From contig NZ_FNHG01000002.1 of assembly GCF_900103475.1 (NCBI RefSeq), forward strand, positions 62,001 to 126,000: a stretch of DNA of 64,000 bases, in the 5' to 3' direction. This document shows, one piece after another, positions 43,544-53,658 of this stretch (positions are counted from its first letter, which is position 1; each line of letters opens with the position of its first letter). Under the pieces are notes generated by a model that saw only the letters and a program-made list of their open reading frames with translations, did not search any database and was not told where the DNA came from. The DNA is from Maricaulis salignorans (GTDB lineage Bacteria > Pseudomonadota > Alphaproteobacteria > Caulobacterales > Maricaulaceae). A program made the translations under genes and the position numbers.

Positions 43544-44443
43544 ATGATGACGACAAACACACCTACTCCTGAAGCGCTCGACTCCCGCCGCACCAAGGCG
43601 CGTACCTGGTTCGAGCAATTGCGCGATTTGATCTGCGCCGAATTTGAACGCCTCGAAGACGAAGCTACGGGCGAGCTCTATCCCGGCCAGCCTGGACGCT
43701 TTGTGCGCGAGGCCTGGTCGCGCGGCGACGGCTCCACCGATCAAGGCGGCGGCGTCACCTCGATCATGAAGGGCCGCCTGTTCGAGAAGGTCGGCGTCCA
43801 CGTCTCGGCCGTACATGGCGAATTCTCCGAACAGTTTCGCGCCCAGATCCCCGGCGCCAGCGAAGATCCGCGCTTTTGGGCCTCGGGCATTTCCCTGATC
43901 GCCCACATGTGGAATCCGCATGTGCCAGCGGTTCACATGAATACGCGCTTCATCACGACGACAAAGGGCTGGTTTGGCGGCGGCATGGACCTGACCCCGG
44001 TGCTCGACCGCTACCGCCATCAGGATCATCAGGACGCCGTCGATTTTCACGCCGCCTGCCAGACGGCCTGCGACAAGCATGGGGCCGATTTCCACGCCCG
44101 TTTCAAGAAATGGTGTGAAGAATATTTCTTCCTGCCGCACCGCAATGAACCGCGCGGTATTGGCGGTATCTTCTACGACCGTCACGACACCGGTGACTGG
44201 GATGCCGATTTCGCCTTTACCAAGGATGTCGGCCTGGCCTTCCTCGAAATCTATCCGCAGCTGGTGCGCCGCCGTATGGCAACGCCCTGGAGTGCCGATG
44301 AGCGCGAGGAACAACTGATCCGCCGCGGGCGCTATGCCGAGTTCAACCTGCTCTATGACCGCGGCACAAAGTTCGGCCTCGAGACCGGCGGCAATGTGAA
44401 GTCGATCCTGTCCTCCATGCCGCCCGAGGCGAAGTGGCCGTAA
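43544..44443 (+). CDS. hemF: Oxygen-dependent coproporphyrinogen III oxidase
   Basis: HemF converts coproporphyrinogen III to protoporphyrinogen IX using O2, a late haem synthesis step. The 299-residue protein has [21 protein letters not shown], the family signature region [56 protein letters not shown] in two blocks, and [20 protein letters not shown]. The enzyme indicates aerobic haem synthesis, in keeping with petABC nearby. ATG 43544 and 43547 are adjacent and cannot be told apart. It stands alone between the helicase and AraC genes. Confidence 0.96.
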   Translation: MMTTNTPTPEALDSRRTKARTWFEQLRDLICAEFERLEDEATGELYPGQPGRFVREAWSRGDGSTDQGGGVTSIMKGRLFEKVGVHVSAVHGEFSEQFRAQIPGASEDPRFWASGISLIAHMWNPHVPAVHMNTRFITTTKGWFGGGMDLTPVLDRYRHQDHQDAVDFHAACQTACDKHGADFHARFKKWCEEYFFLPHRNEPRGIGGIFYDRHDTGDWDADFAFTKDVGLAFLEIYPQLVRRRMATPWSADEREEQLIRRGRYAEFNLLYDRGTKFGLETGGNVKSILSSMPPEAKWP

Positions 44444-44516
44444 ACACCGGCATGCCTGCATCCAATCTGCCTGCCCGCGCATCATAGGGGGGTAACGGAT
44501 TTGAGGCGGACCCGGC

Positions 44517-45329
44517 ATGCCCGGCATACAGAACAAGACTGCGATCACGCGATTCAGGGCCTGCATCGGCCATACGGCCTTCTCGCCACATCGCCATGAC
44601 GTCTACACGCTCGGTCTGACGACGCGCGGCGTGCAGTGCTTCAATTATCGCGGCGCAGCCCGCCAATCCCTGGCAGGCGAGCTGGTCGTGCTGCATCCGG
44701 ACGAATTGCACGACGGCCATGCCGGCACGAGCGAAGGCTTCGCCTATCGCGCCCTGACCATCCGCCCCAGCGCGATCGGCGACATCCTGCCCGCACAGGC
44801 CCTGCCCTTCATCGAAGGCGGTCAATCGGACAACCCCGCCCTGAAACAGGCGGTCAGTACGGTGCTGGCCGATCTGGATGAACCACTCGATCCCCTGCGC
44901 GCAGCCGACGGCCTGTTCGACATCGCCATCGCACTGCATGGCGCCGCCGGACACACACCGTCGGGCAGCGAACTCGATGCCCGCGCCACCGAGCGCGCCC
45001 GCAGCTATATCCACGACCATCTCGATGAAGCCGTTTCCATGGATGATCTGGAACAGGTCGCCGGACAGGATCGCTGGCAGCTCTCGCGCGATTTTCGCCG
45101 TCTGCATGGCACCAGCCCCTATCGCTATCTGGTGATGCGTCGGCTCGATGCGGCCCGCGAGCGCATCCACCGCGGCGAATGCATCGCCCAGACAGCCCTG
45201 GCCTGCGGCTTCAATGATCAGAGCCATATGACGCGCCATTTCAAGGCGGCCCACGGGCTGAGCCCGTTTCGCTGGAAACGCAGCGTCACCCAGGGCGCCG
45301 CGATCGGCCGCACAATCGTTCAAGATTGA
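44517..45329 (+). CDS. AraC-family transcriptional regulator
   Basis: The 270-residue protein has an N-terminal cupin-like sensor domain (AFSPHRHDVYTLGLTTRG, GELVVLHPDELHDGHAG, the HxxR and PDELHDG signs of the AraC_binding family). A C-terminal double helix-turn-helix follows (SMDDLEQVAGQDRWQLSRDF and IAQTALACGFNDQSHMTRHF), ending in PFRWKR. Members with this N-terminal domain often control an adjacent exporter or amino-acid gene. The next gene on this strand is a CPBP protease 76 bases away; whether it is a target is unknown. Confidence 0.92.
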   Translation: MPGIQNKTAITRFRACIGHTAFSPHRHDVYTLGLTTRGVQCFNYRGAARQSLAGELVVLHPDELHDGHAGTSEGFAYRALTIRPSAIGDILPAQALPFIEGGQSDNPALKQAVSTVLADLDEPLDPLRAADGLFDIAIALHGAAGHTPSGSELDARATERARSYIHDHLDEAVSMDDLEQVAGQDRWQLSRDFRRLHGTSPYRYLVMRRLDAARERIHRGECIAQTALACGFNDQSHMTRHFKAAHGLSPFRWKRSVTQGAAIGRTIVQD

Positions 45330-45405
45330 AATCACGCCTGATGGGACAAGCAAGCCGACCCGCAATTCAGCGGCCCCATCAACCCCTAGGTCCAACGGTC
45401 CCCAA

Positions 45406-46116
45406 ATGCCTATCTACGCACCTCACAAACCCCGCTTTCTCGCCCTCGAGCTCGGCGCGGCCATTGCCTGCCTGATCCTGACGAAAATGCTGTTCGACCC
45501 GATCGCCTGGCGCTTTGCCGGACCGATGTCGATGGCCTGCACCATCGCCTTCATCGCCCTCATGGCCCGCCTGCGCTCCGAAACCTGGTCCGATTTCGGC
45601 CTTCGCGGATTGCCGGGGCTGAAGTCAAAGCTCTGGTTCCTGCCGCAGGTCTTGCTCGGCATGATCGCCATCATGGGTGCCGGCGCTGTCGTCGGGCTTG
45701 GTGGTGAGGCAATAGGGCTCTGGGACATGAATGCCACGCCCTCCGGCGTCGAAGACCGGTTTGCCGGCACCACCGGCAATCTGCCGCGCTATCTGATGTG
45801 GCTGGGGTTGGGCATCGTCAGCGGCGGCTTTGGCGAGGAAATCTTCTTCCGCGGCTATCTGATGCGCCGCGTCGAGGGCATCCTCCCGGCCTCCGCCTTG
45901 CGTCCACTGCTGATGGTCATCCTGCCAGCGCTGATGTTTGGCGCCGTGCACTTCTATTACCAGGGACTGCGGGGCCTGCTGACGATTGCCGCAATCGGCA
46001 TTGCGATCGGCACCCTCTACCTTCTCTACAAGCGCAATCTCTGGCCGCTGATCATCGCCCACGCCCTGGTCGATTCGATCGGCTTCACCGCGCTTTACCT
46101 CGGACTGGAGGTCTAG
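45406..46116 (+). CDS. CPBP-family intramembrane metalloprotease
   Basis: The 236-residue protein has about seven membrane helices and the CPBP (Abi/Rce1-like) motifs. GGFGEEIFFRGYLMRR supplies the glutamate pair and arginine, FGAVHFYYQG the histidine with its aromatic partner, and IIAHALVDSIGF the final histidine. Such proteins are glutamate proteases that cut membrane substrates or prenylated peptides in other organisms; some bacterial members protect against their own bacteriocins. None of that is shown here. The gene ends in a strong bidirectional terminator shared with cca. Confidence 0.92.
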   Translation: MPIYAPHKPRFLALELGAAIACLILTKMLFDPIAWRFAGPMSMACTIAFIALMARLRSETWSDFGLRGLPGLKSKLWFLPQVLLGMIAIMGAGAVVGLGGEAIGLWDMNATPSGVEDRFAGTTGNLPRYLMWLGLGIVSGGFGEEIFFRGYLMRRVEGILPASALRPLLMVILPALMFGAVHFYYQGLRGLLTIAAIGIAIGTLYLLYKRNLWPLIIAHALVDSIGFTALYLGLEV

Positions 46117-46125
46117 CCCCAAAGC

Positions 46126-46165
46126 AAAAAGAGCCCCGGTCGAGGACCGGGGCTCTTTTTTTGTT
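46126..46165. terminator. Bidirectional intrinsic terminator between CPBP protease and cca
   Basis: GAGCCCCGGTC (46131-46141) pairs perfectly with GACCGGGGCTC (46145-46155) around GAG. A-run 46126-46130 precedes and T-run 46156-46162 follows, so it can end transcripts from both convergent genes. Confidence 0.93.
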
Positions 46166-46183
46166 TTCGCCAGAACGATGATG

Positions 46184-47437
46184 CTAGTGCTTCAGGCGCG
46201 CGATCAATTCTTCCTTGGTCGGCTCGAAGCGTTCAGCGATCCAGTGGGCCTTGAGCGCATCCATCGCATCACCGAGCATCGGGCCGGGTTCATAGCCCAG
46301 CAGGATGAGGTCACCGCCGGATACCGGGAAATCGGGCTGTTGCCATTCACGGGCGAACTTGGCCAGCAGGGTCCAGTCGCGCGGTGGCGGAGCCACATCA
46401 CCGGCCGCAGACAGCCGCACCTGGTCTTCGAAAGCACGCGCGCCGAGCGACATGATCGCGCGTTCCGCTGCGGCCATGTCGGTGAAGGCTGCTTCGACCT
46501 CGCCGCACAGGGACGGATCGACTGCGCCCTGCAGGCGCCGGCTCTCGGCATTCGACATTTTGAGTTTGGCTGCCATGATTCTGATCCTTTCGGGCCCACC
46601 GCCAATGAGAGCCACAAACCGCAAAAGCGGGTCAGGTTCCAGACCGGCAGAGATATCTTGGTTTATAATACCTACAAGGATTCTTAAGGATCCGTTCACT
46701 CCCAGAATTTCTGACAGGATTTCATGTTCGGCCATCAGAGCCACGGCCGGTCCAGGGTCGGGCGCGGAGAGCAGTTTTTTCAGCTCCGACCAGACGCGTT
46801 CTGCTGACAGGCTGCGAAGCCCCGCCTTCAACCGCCGCGCGGCTGCAAGGCCCTCTGCATCAGGCGATCCGGAGCCATACCAGGCCTCGAAGCGGAACAG
46901 GCGCAAAGTGCGCAGATAGTCCTCCCGGATCCGGTCCTCAGCGGATCCGACAAACACAAAACGGCAGGGGTCTAGATCAGATAGCCCGCCGGTCGGGTCA
47001 TGAATTATGCCATCGAAATCGGCATATAGCGCATTGAGCCGAAAATCGCGGCGCCTTGCGTCCTCACGCCAGTCCTGTGTGAAGGCGACCACAGCGCGCC
47101 GGCCATCGGTCTCGACATCACGGCGCAGCGTCGTCACCTCGAACGGACGGCCGGCAGAGATCACAGAAATCGTGCCGTGGCGGATACCGGTCGGCACGGG
47201 CTTGAGACCCGCCGCCCGAGCCGCAGCGATCACCTGCTCCGGCAGGAGACGGGTCGCGATGTCGACATCGGCGACAGCCTTGCCAAGCAAAGCATTGCGC
47301 ACGCATCCGCCGACGAAGCGGGAGCCCCCTGGCTGTGCAGCCTCAAGCGCTGCCATCACGGCCTGTGTTGCCGGATCGCGCATCCAGGCATGCTCTGCCG
47401 GATCAAGCCGGGAGCCGGCCTGCCAGGCCAGCTTCAT
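46184..47437 (-). CDS. cca: CCA tRNA nucleotidyltransferase (poly(A) polymerase family)
   Basis: The enzyme adds CCA to tRNA 3' ends. The 417-residue protein has the class II nucleotidyltransferase head: RFVGGCVRNALLGKAVADVDIAT with the DxD metal ligands, TGIRHGTISVI, REDARRRDFRLNALY, and DPTGGLSDLDPCRFVFVG. The ligase-type helical body follows with EDYLRTLRLFRFEAWYG. Alphaproteobacterial forms of this length are the CCA-adding type rather than PcnB, but poly(A) polymerase activity cannot be excluded. Its start overlaps the end of the DUF6111 gene by four bases. A small AT-rich patch lies near 46650. Confidence 0.9.
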   Translation of the reverse strand: MKLAWQAGSRLDPAEHAWMRDPATQAVMAALEAAQPGGSRFVGGCVRNALLGKAVADVDIATRLLPEQVIAAARAAGLKPVPTGIRHGTISVISAGRPFEVTTLRRDVETDGRRAVVAFTQDWREDARRRDFRLNALYADFDGIIHDPTGGLSDLDPCRFVFVGSAEDRIREDYLRTLRLFRFEAWYGSGSPDAEGLAAARRLKAGLRSLSAERVWSELKKLLSAPDPGPAVALMAEHEILSEILGVNGSLRILVGIINQDISAGLEPDPLLRFVALIGGGPERIRIMAAKLKMSNAESRRLQGAVDPSLCGEVEAAFTDMAAAERAIMSLGARAFEDQVRLSAAGDVAPPPRDWTLLAKFAREWQQPDFPVSGGDLILLGYEPGPMLGDAMDALKAHWIAERFEPTKEELIARLKH

Positions 47438-47751
47438 TGCGGGTCGGAGGCGTCACCCGGGTCGGGCTCTGTCGCCTCCGCTCCTTCGACAGGCACAAAA
47501 TACCCCGGGACAACGCGGCCATCGACCATGCGTGACGGCACGTAGAGCTCGCCTTCATGCCCACCCTGGCTCGACTCCAGCAAGACCAGCGCAATCATGA
47601 CAAGGATCGACAGCCCGGCCCCGATCGCAGCAAGCCGCAGTGTCGGCGTCGCCTCGATCGGGTGTTCGGAATTGGACTGCCAGCGCCAGATGAAGAAGAT
47701 CAGGAAGGGCAGGAGGAATGAGGCAATTTCGATAATTGTGATGCGGATCAT
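47434..47751 (-). CDS. DUF6111 family membrane protein
   Basis: The 105-residue protein has two hydrophobic segments (ITIIEIASFLLPFLIFFIW and LAAIGAGLSILVMIALVLL) and a hydrophilic tail with YVPSRMVDGRVVPGYFVPVE. The pattern fits DUF6111, an uncharacterised family found next to cca and the CoA-type Nudix gene in many alphaproteobacteria. It overlaps cca by four bases and lies three bases after the Nudix gene, so all three are in one operon. Its function is unknown. Confidence 0.87.
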   Translation of the reverse strand: MIRITIIEIASFLLPFLIFFIWRWQSNSEHPIEATPTLRLAAIGAGLSILVMIALVLLESSQGGHEGELYVPSRMVDGRVVPGYFVPVEGAEATEPDPGDASDPQ

Positions 47752-47754
47752 GAC

Positions 47755-48372
47755 TTACCCATACAGCTTGTCGTGCAGCGACTTCAACAAGCCCGCCGTG
47801 ACACCCCATATATAGCGATCTTCCCAGGGCATGGCATAGTAATGCCGTTCCTGCCCCTGCCAGACACCCGAGCGCTGTTGATGATTGAGCGGGTCCATCA
47901 GAAAATCGAAGGGGGCCTCGAATACGCTGGCGACTTCGCCCGGGTCGGGTTTGAGGTCATATCCTGGTCTGAGAACCCCGACAAAGGGCGTGATCTGAAA
48001 TCCGGTGCCGGTCTCGTAGGATTCAAAACGGCCCACCAGCTCGACATGGTCAGCACTGACCCCGATCTCTTCCTCAACCTCGCGCAGGGCCGCCTGCGCC
48101 GGCCCCGCATCGCCAGGGTCCAGACTGCCACCGGGAAAGCTGATCTGGCCGGGATGTTTGAGCAAATGGCTGGCGCGCTCGGTGAAGAGCAGGCGCGGTG
48201 GGCCGTCATGCAGGATCAGCGGCGCCAATACGGCGGCCGGGCGCAATTTGCGACCGCTCGGCGACGGCAGCCCATTGAGATCCCCATCACCGCGAAACCC
48301 CGTACCGCCATCGCCATCGACCGGGTCGAGCCGCTGGCGCATCAGATCGAGCAGGCCCTTAACCGCTGGCAT
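47755..48372 (-). CDS. Nudix hydrolase, CoA pyrophosphatase type
   Basis: The 205-residue protein has the CoA-pyrophosphatase motif region LLFTERASHLLKHPGQISFPGG directly before the Nudix box (SLDPGDAGPAQAALREVEEEIGV), with the DPxD form of the first half. These two patterns together mark the NudL/UPF0035 group, which split CoA into 3'-phosphoadenosine 5'-phosphate and 4'-phosphopantetheine. ATG 48372 has GGAG nine bases upstream and overlaps the DUF1285 gene end by 14 bases. It forms an operon with DUF1285, DUF6111 and cca. Confidence 0.9.
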   Translation of the reverse strand: MPAVKGLLDLMRQRLDPVDGDGGTGFRGDGDLNGLPSPSGRKLRPAAVLAPLILHDGPPRLLFTERASHLLKHPGQISFPGGSLDPGDAGPAQAALREVEEEIGVSADHVELVGRFESYETGTGFQITPFVGVLRPGYDLKPDPGEVASVFEAPFDFLMDPLNHQQRSGVWQGQERHYYAMPWEDRYIWGVTAGLLKSLHDKLYG

Positions 48373-48934
48373 TGGCCTGCTCCAGCGCAAAGAAAGCACC
48401 ACCGCTCCACACTCCGGTCACGCCGTCATGTTCAACCGCCAGTTCGGCCAGTTCGTAAAAGACCGGCCGCGTCATCAGGGCATCCAGGCCACCGCGGATA
48501 CGCACCAGCGGTGTCGGCTCGCCAGTAACGGGATCAATGCGCACATTGATCGGGTGCTCCGGTCCGGCCTCCGCCAGATCATCGAAATTCGTCGTGAATA
48601 TCAGCGACTGCGCCTCGCCCTCCCCCGTCGCATCGACTCGCACGGCCACAAAGGGCGCGACCTCGACCTTGATGGCGATTTTCTCGACCGGGGTCACAAG
48701 ATAATGAACGCCGTCGTCATCTTTTCGCAAGATTGTGGAAAACAGCCGTGACAGAGGCTGGCGGGTAATGCGTTTTCCCTCATGCCACCACGAGCCATCC
48801 CGTTTGATGACCATGTCCATCTCACCGCAATATTCCGGGTGCCAGCGCTCGACCGGCGGCAGGCCGTCGCCGGCACTGCGCGCCGCTTGCAGCAGGGACT
48901 GCATTGCATCTGGCATTTCAGGCGTTGAGGCCAT
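48359..48934 (-). CDS. DUF1285 domain-containing protein
   Basis: The 191-residue protein shows the DUF1285 pattern: VERWHPEYCGEMDMVIKRDGSWWHEGKRITR, LFSTILRKDDDGVHYLVTPVEKIAIKVEVAPFVA split in blocks, and PHPINV/VRGGLDALM-like segments near the end. It is soluble, without signal peptide, beta-rich, and of unknown role. The DUF1285 to CoA-Nudix to DUF6111 to cca order is conserved in many alphaproteobacteria, suggesting linked functions. It is divergent from the MoxR gene across about 80 bases. Confidence 0.88.
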   Translation of the reverse strand: MASTPEMPDAMQSLLQAARSAGDGLPPVERWHPEYCGEMDMVIKRDGSWWHEGKRITRQPLSRLFSTILRKDDDGVHYLVTPVEKIAIKVEVAPFVAVRVDATGEGEAQSLIFTTNFDDLAEAGPEHPINVRIDPVTGEPTPLVRIRGGLDALMTRPVFYELAELAVEHDGVTGVWSGGAFFALEQANASG

Positions 48935-49016
48935 GGACAGCTTTCATGCGTGACGCCATGCTCATGATGAGCAAATTGGCATATGAACCATCTGTATCGC
49001 GAAGGATTTTAGGACG

Positions 49017-50015
<999 letters not shown>

Positions 50016-50019
50016 TCCC

Positions 50020-50916
50020 ATGAGCGACGGCGTCGATCGCCATTCGGAATCGCGCGTTGTGCAGCTGCGCCATCAGGGCGAAGCGGCCGCCGCAACCCTG
50101 CCGGCCCTGATGGCCGAAGCGACGCGCATTGCCGCGACGGTCGCCCAGGGTGTGCACGGACGGCGCCGCGCCGGCGTCGGCGAGAGCTTCTGGCAATATC
50201 GGCACCATCGCCCCGAGGACGGTCGCGCTGCGGTCGACTGGCGCCAGTCGGCGCGCAGCGACCAGCTCTTCGTACGCCAGAATGAGTGGGAGGCCGCCAA
50301 CACTGTTTGGCTGTGGCGCGATGGCTCGCCGTCAATGCGCTTCTCCTCCTCGAAAGACCATGCCAGCAAGATCGACCGCGCCGCCGTGTGCCAGATTGCC
50401 ATGGCGGCATTGCTCACCCAGGGCGGTGAGCGTGTCGCCGTGCTCGGCGAATCGGCGATTGCCCGTACCGGCGCTCTAGGTCTGGAGCGCACCTCGCGCC
50501 GCCTGGCACTTGGCCCTGGCGATATGACCGCGGTCGAAGCGCCCAATATCGGCCGGTTCGGGCGCGTCGTGCTGGCCAGTGATTTCCTCGATCCGCCCGA
50601 AACCTGGGCCGCGCGCCTGTCGCGTTTCTCGACCATGGAAGCGGAAGGCGTGCTGATGCGCATCGTCGATCCGGCCGAGGAAGACTTCCCCTATTCCGGC
50701 CGCACCCGGTTTGAGAATCCAGGCGGCGGCGAAGGCTTGTTGTTTGGACGCGCCGAAGAAGCGCGCAGCACCTATCGCCAGCGCTGGGCCGAGCATGGCG
50801 AGGCCCTGGCTGCGCTCGCGCGCCAGTTCGGCTGGTCGGTTGTCACCCATCGCACCGACCTGCCCGCAACCAGTGCCGTGCTGGCGCTGTACCGGGCTCT
50901 GGCGAGGGACGCCTAG
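50020..50916 (+). CDS. DUF58 domain-containing protein
   Basis: The 298-residue protein has the DUF58 core HGRRRAGVGESFWQYRHHRPEDGRAAVDWRQSARSDQLFVRQNEWEAAN, in which the RxGxGxxFxxxRxYxxGDxxxxIDW pattern is kept in modified form, followed by a von Willebrand-like fold (VWLWRDGSPSMRF). DUF58 proteins are usual partners of MoxR ATPases. It is 298 residues and lacks the membrane helices found in some members. The next gene begins directly after its stop (TAG then ATG). Confidence 0.92.
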   Translation: MSDGVDRHSESRVVQLRHQGEAAAATLPALMAEATRIAATVAQGVHGRRRAGVGESFWQYRHHRPEDGRAAVDWRQSARSDQLFVRQNEWEAANTVWLWRDGSPSMRFSSSKDHASKIDRAAVCQIAMAALLTQGGERVAVLGESAIARTGALGLERTSRRLALGPGDMTAVEAPNIGRFGRVVLASDFLDPPETWAARLSRFSTMEAEGVLMRIVDPAEEDFPYSGRTRFENPGGGEGLLFGRAEEARSTYRQRWAEHGEALAALARQFGWSVVTHRTDLPATSAVLALYRALARDA

Positions 50917-53658
50917 ATGTTTGCACTCGGCCCCCTCTCCTTTGGCGCACCGCTGGCCCTGATCGGCCTGCTGAGCCTGCCCATATTGTGGCTGTTGCTG
51001 CGCGCCACCCCGCCGGCGCCGCGGCGTGCGGTCTTCCCGCCCTTGCGCCTCTTGTTCGGCGCGCCGGACGATGCCGAAACCCCGCAACACGCGCCCTGGT
51101 GGCTGATCCTGTTCCGTCTACTGATCGCGGCTCTGGTGATCCTCGGCCTGTCGCGTCCGGTCTGGACACCGCCTGCGGTGATCGACGAGACCCGGCCCGA
51201 ATTGATCGTCGTCGATAATGGCTGGGCCGGCGCAGCGAACTGGGACGCCACAAGCCGCGAGGCTATCCGCCTGCTCGACGAGGCAGAGCGCGACGGACGG
51301 CTCGCCGCCATCATGTTCACGGCCAATAGCGGCGAAGCCCCCGCACCGCTCCGCCTTGATCGGCCCGACGCCGCTCGCCGCCTGCTCGCCACGGCCAGTC
51401 CGATGGCCTGGGGCACCGACCGTGACAGCGCCGCCAGCCGCGTCGCCGCAGCCCGCAGCGATGGCGCTCTGGCCGATGCGATGGCCGTGACCTGGCTCAG
51501 CGACGGGATGGACAGTGATGGCAGCCGCGCGCTGGCCCGCGTGCTCTCAGGTCTGGGTGATGTGCGCATCATTGAACCCGATAATGGCCGCGCCGCGCTG
51601 GCGATGGCACCGCCCGAGCCCACCGCCTCGGGACTGGCGATCGAATTGCGCCGTGTCGCGACCAGTCTGCCGCGCACTGCCGCGATCACAGCACTGGGCA
51701 ATGATGGACGCGCCATCGCCCGCACCGATCTGAGCTTCGATGCCGATAGCGGCATTGCCCGGTCGGAACTGAGCCTGCCGCTCGATCTGCGCAACCGGAT
51801 CGCCAGCCTGCGCGTTGAAGGCCCGGGAACAGCCGGCTCGGTCCGTCTGATGGGCGATCAATGGCGCCGCCCCCGCGTCGGCCTGATCGACGCGACACGG
51901 GAAGACGGCCAGCCCCTGCTCTCGGACCTGCACTATGTTGAAAGCGCCATAGCGCCCTTCTCGCAGCCAGCTCGCGGCACGTTAGACGAATTGCTTGAAA
52001 CTGAATCTGCCGCCCTGGTGATGGTCGATGACGCCCGTACTGATGATGCGCGGATCGGCGAATTCGTCGCCAATGGCGGTGTGCTGATCCGCTTCGCCGG
52101 GCCGCGTCTGGCCGCACGCAGCGACAATCTTCTCCCGGTCGATTTGCGGATCGGTGGCCGCCTGCTCGGCGGTGCGCTCAACTGGGAAGAACCCCAGCGC
52201 ATCGCGCGTTTCGGTGATGATTCCCCATTTGCCGGCCTGCCGCCCGATGCCACCGCCACCGTCGACCGCCAGGTTCTCGCCCAGCCGGGCAGCGCCACTC
52301 CGGATCGGGTCTGGGCCCGGCTCGAGGACGGCACCCCGCTGGTCACCGCCGTCCGGCGCGGCCGCGGCTGGATCGTGCTCTTCCATGTCACTGCCGGACC
52401 CGACTGGTCGGATCTGCCGCTGTCAGGCCTCTATCCCCGCATGCTGCAACGCGTCCTCGGCCTCGCCCAGGGCGGGCCAGCGACCGGTCCGGCGAATGGT
52501 GCCTGGCTGCTCGACCGCGCGCTTGATGCCGGCGGTGAGATGACCACTGCGCCCAATAGCGCCCGTCCGATTGTCGCCGCAAACTGGGAGAGTGCCAGCG
52601 CCAGTCCGATCTCGCCGCCGGGCCTCTACCGGCTCGGTTCGGCGACCGCGGCGCTGAACGTGATCAAGGCGGACACGGCGATCACGGCCCTGCCGCGCGA
52701 CTTGCCGGGCGCCCGGTTTGCCGGGTTGGACGGGCCTCGCCCGCTCCGTTTCATCGCCGCCCTGCTCTCGACCGCCCTGATCATGCTGGCGCTGGATGTC
52801 GTGCTCGCGCTGGCACTGGCGGGCCGCTTGCCGCTACGCCTGTTCGGGACGGCAGCGACGGCCTGGCTGATCGCCCTCGCCCTGCCGCTCGCACCATCAG
52901 CCGAGGCTCAGCCGACGACCACACCGCCACCGCCTGTCAGCGATGACAGTTTCGCGCTTGAAGCGGCGCTGGATCTGCACTTCGCCTATGTCGTCACCGG
53001 CAATGCGGCGATCGATGCCCGCAGTCAGGCCGGGCTGACCGGTCTCAGTCAGGAAGTCACCCGGCGCAGCGCCATCGAGCCGGCGCCGCCCATGGCGATC
53101 AATGTCGAGACGGACCCGCTGATCTTCTTCCCGATGATCTACTGGCCGGTCGCCCGCGATGCCCGCGCCCTGTCACCGGAAGCTGCGGCACGCGTCAGCT
53201 CCTATCTGCAATCGGGCGGATTGATCGTGTTTGACACCCAGGATGCCGATGTCGCCATGCTGCGTGCCGGCGCGCCGCACCCCGGATTGCTGACCATCCT
53301 CGACAGTATCGATCTACCGCCACTCGGACCTGTGCCCAGCGACCATGTGCTGACCCGTTCCTTCTACCTGCTGCAGGATTTCCCCGGCCGCTTCTCGGGC
53401 AGCCCGGTCTGGGTCGAGGCCAATCCTGACGGGGCTTCACGCGACGGCACATCCGGCGTCATCATCGGTGCCAATGACTGGGCGTCGGCCTGGGCTGTCG
53501 ATGCGACCGGGCGGCCCTCCGCACCGGTCGAGGGCGGGGATCGCCAGCGCGAAATGGCATTCCGCTTCGGCGTCAATATCGCGATGTATGCCCTGACCGG
53601 AAATTACAAGGCCGACCAGGTCCATGTTCCTGACATTCTCGAGAGGCTGGGCCAATGA
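50917..53658 (+). CDS. DUF4159 protein with BatA-type N-terminus, membrane-bound
   Basis: The 913-residue protein begins with the BatA N-terminal unit: two membrane helices (GAPLALIGLLSLPILWLLL and WWLILFRLLIAALVILGLSRPVW). A periplasmic or cytoplasmic region of about 500 residues follows with glutamine-amidotransferase-like stretches. One or two more helices come near 610-660 (ALLSTALIMLALDVVLALAL). The last 230 residues are DUF4159 (FALEAALDLHFAYVV, LIFFPMIYWPV, SYLQSGGLIVFDTQ). This is a common alphaproteobacterial protein next to MoxR/DUF58. Its role is not known. It overlaps the next ORF by four bases. Confidence 0.9.
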   Translation: MFALGPLSFGAPLALIGLLSLPILWLLLRATPPAPRRAVFPPLRLLFGAPDDAETPQHAPWWLILFRLLIAALVILGLSRPVWTPPAVIDETRPELIVVDNGWAGAANWDATSREAIRLLDEAERDGRLAAIMFTANSGEAPAPLRLDRPDAARRLLATASPMAWGTDRDSAASRVAAARSDGALADAMAVTWLSDGMDSDGSRALARVLSGLGDVRIIEPDNGRAALAMAPPEPTASGLAIELRRVATSLPRTAAITALGNDGRAIARTDLSFDADSGIARSELSLPLDLRNRIASLRVEGPGTAGSVRLMGDQWRRPRVGLIDATREDGQPLLSDLHYVESAIAPFSQPARGTLDELLETESAALVMVDDARTDDARIGEFVANGGVLIRFAGPRLAARSDNLLPVDLRIGGRLLGGALNWEEPQRIARFGDDSPFAGLPPDATATVDRQVLAQPGSATPDRVWARLEDGTPLVTAVRRGRGWIVLFHVTAGPDWSDLPLSGLYPRMLQRVLGLAQGGPATGPANGAWLLDRALDAGGEMTTAPNSARPIVAANWESASASPISPPGLYRLGSATAALNVIKADTAITALPRDLPGARFAGLDGPRPLRFIAALLSTALIMLALDVVLALALAGRLPLRLFGTAATAWLIALALPLAPSAEAQPTTTPPPPVSDDSFALEAALDLHFAYVVTGNAAIDARSQAGLTGLSQEVTRRSAIEPAPPMAINVETDPLIFFPMIYWPVARDARALSPEAAARVSSYLQSGGLIVFDTQDADVAMLRAGAPHPGLLTILDSIDLPPLGPVPSDHVLTRSFYLLQDFPGRFSGSPVWVEANPDGASRDGTSGVIIGANDWASAWAVDATGRPSAPVEGGDRQREMAFRFGVNIAMYALTGNYKADQVHVPDILERLGQ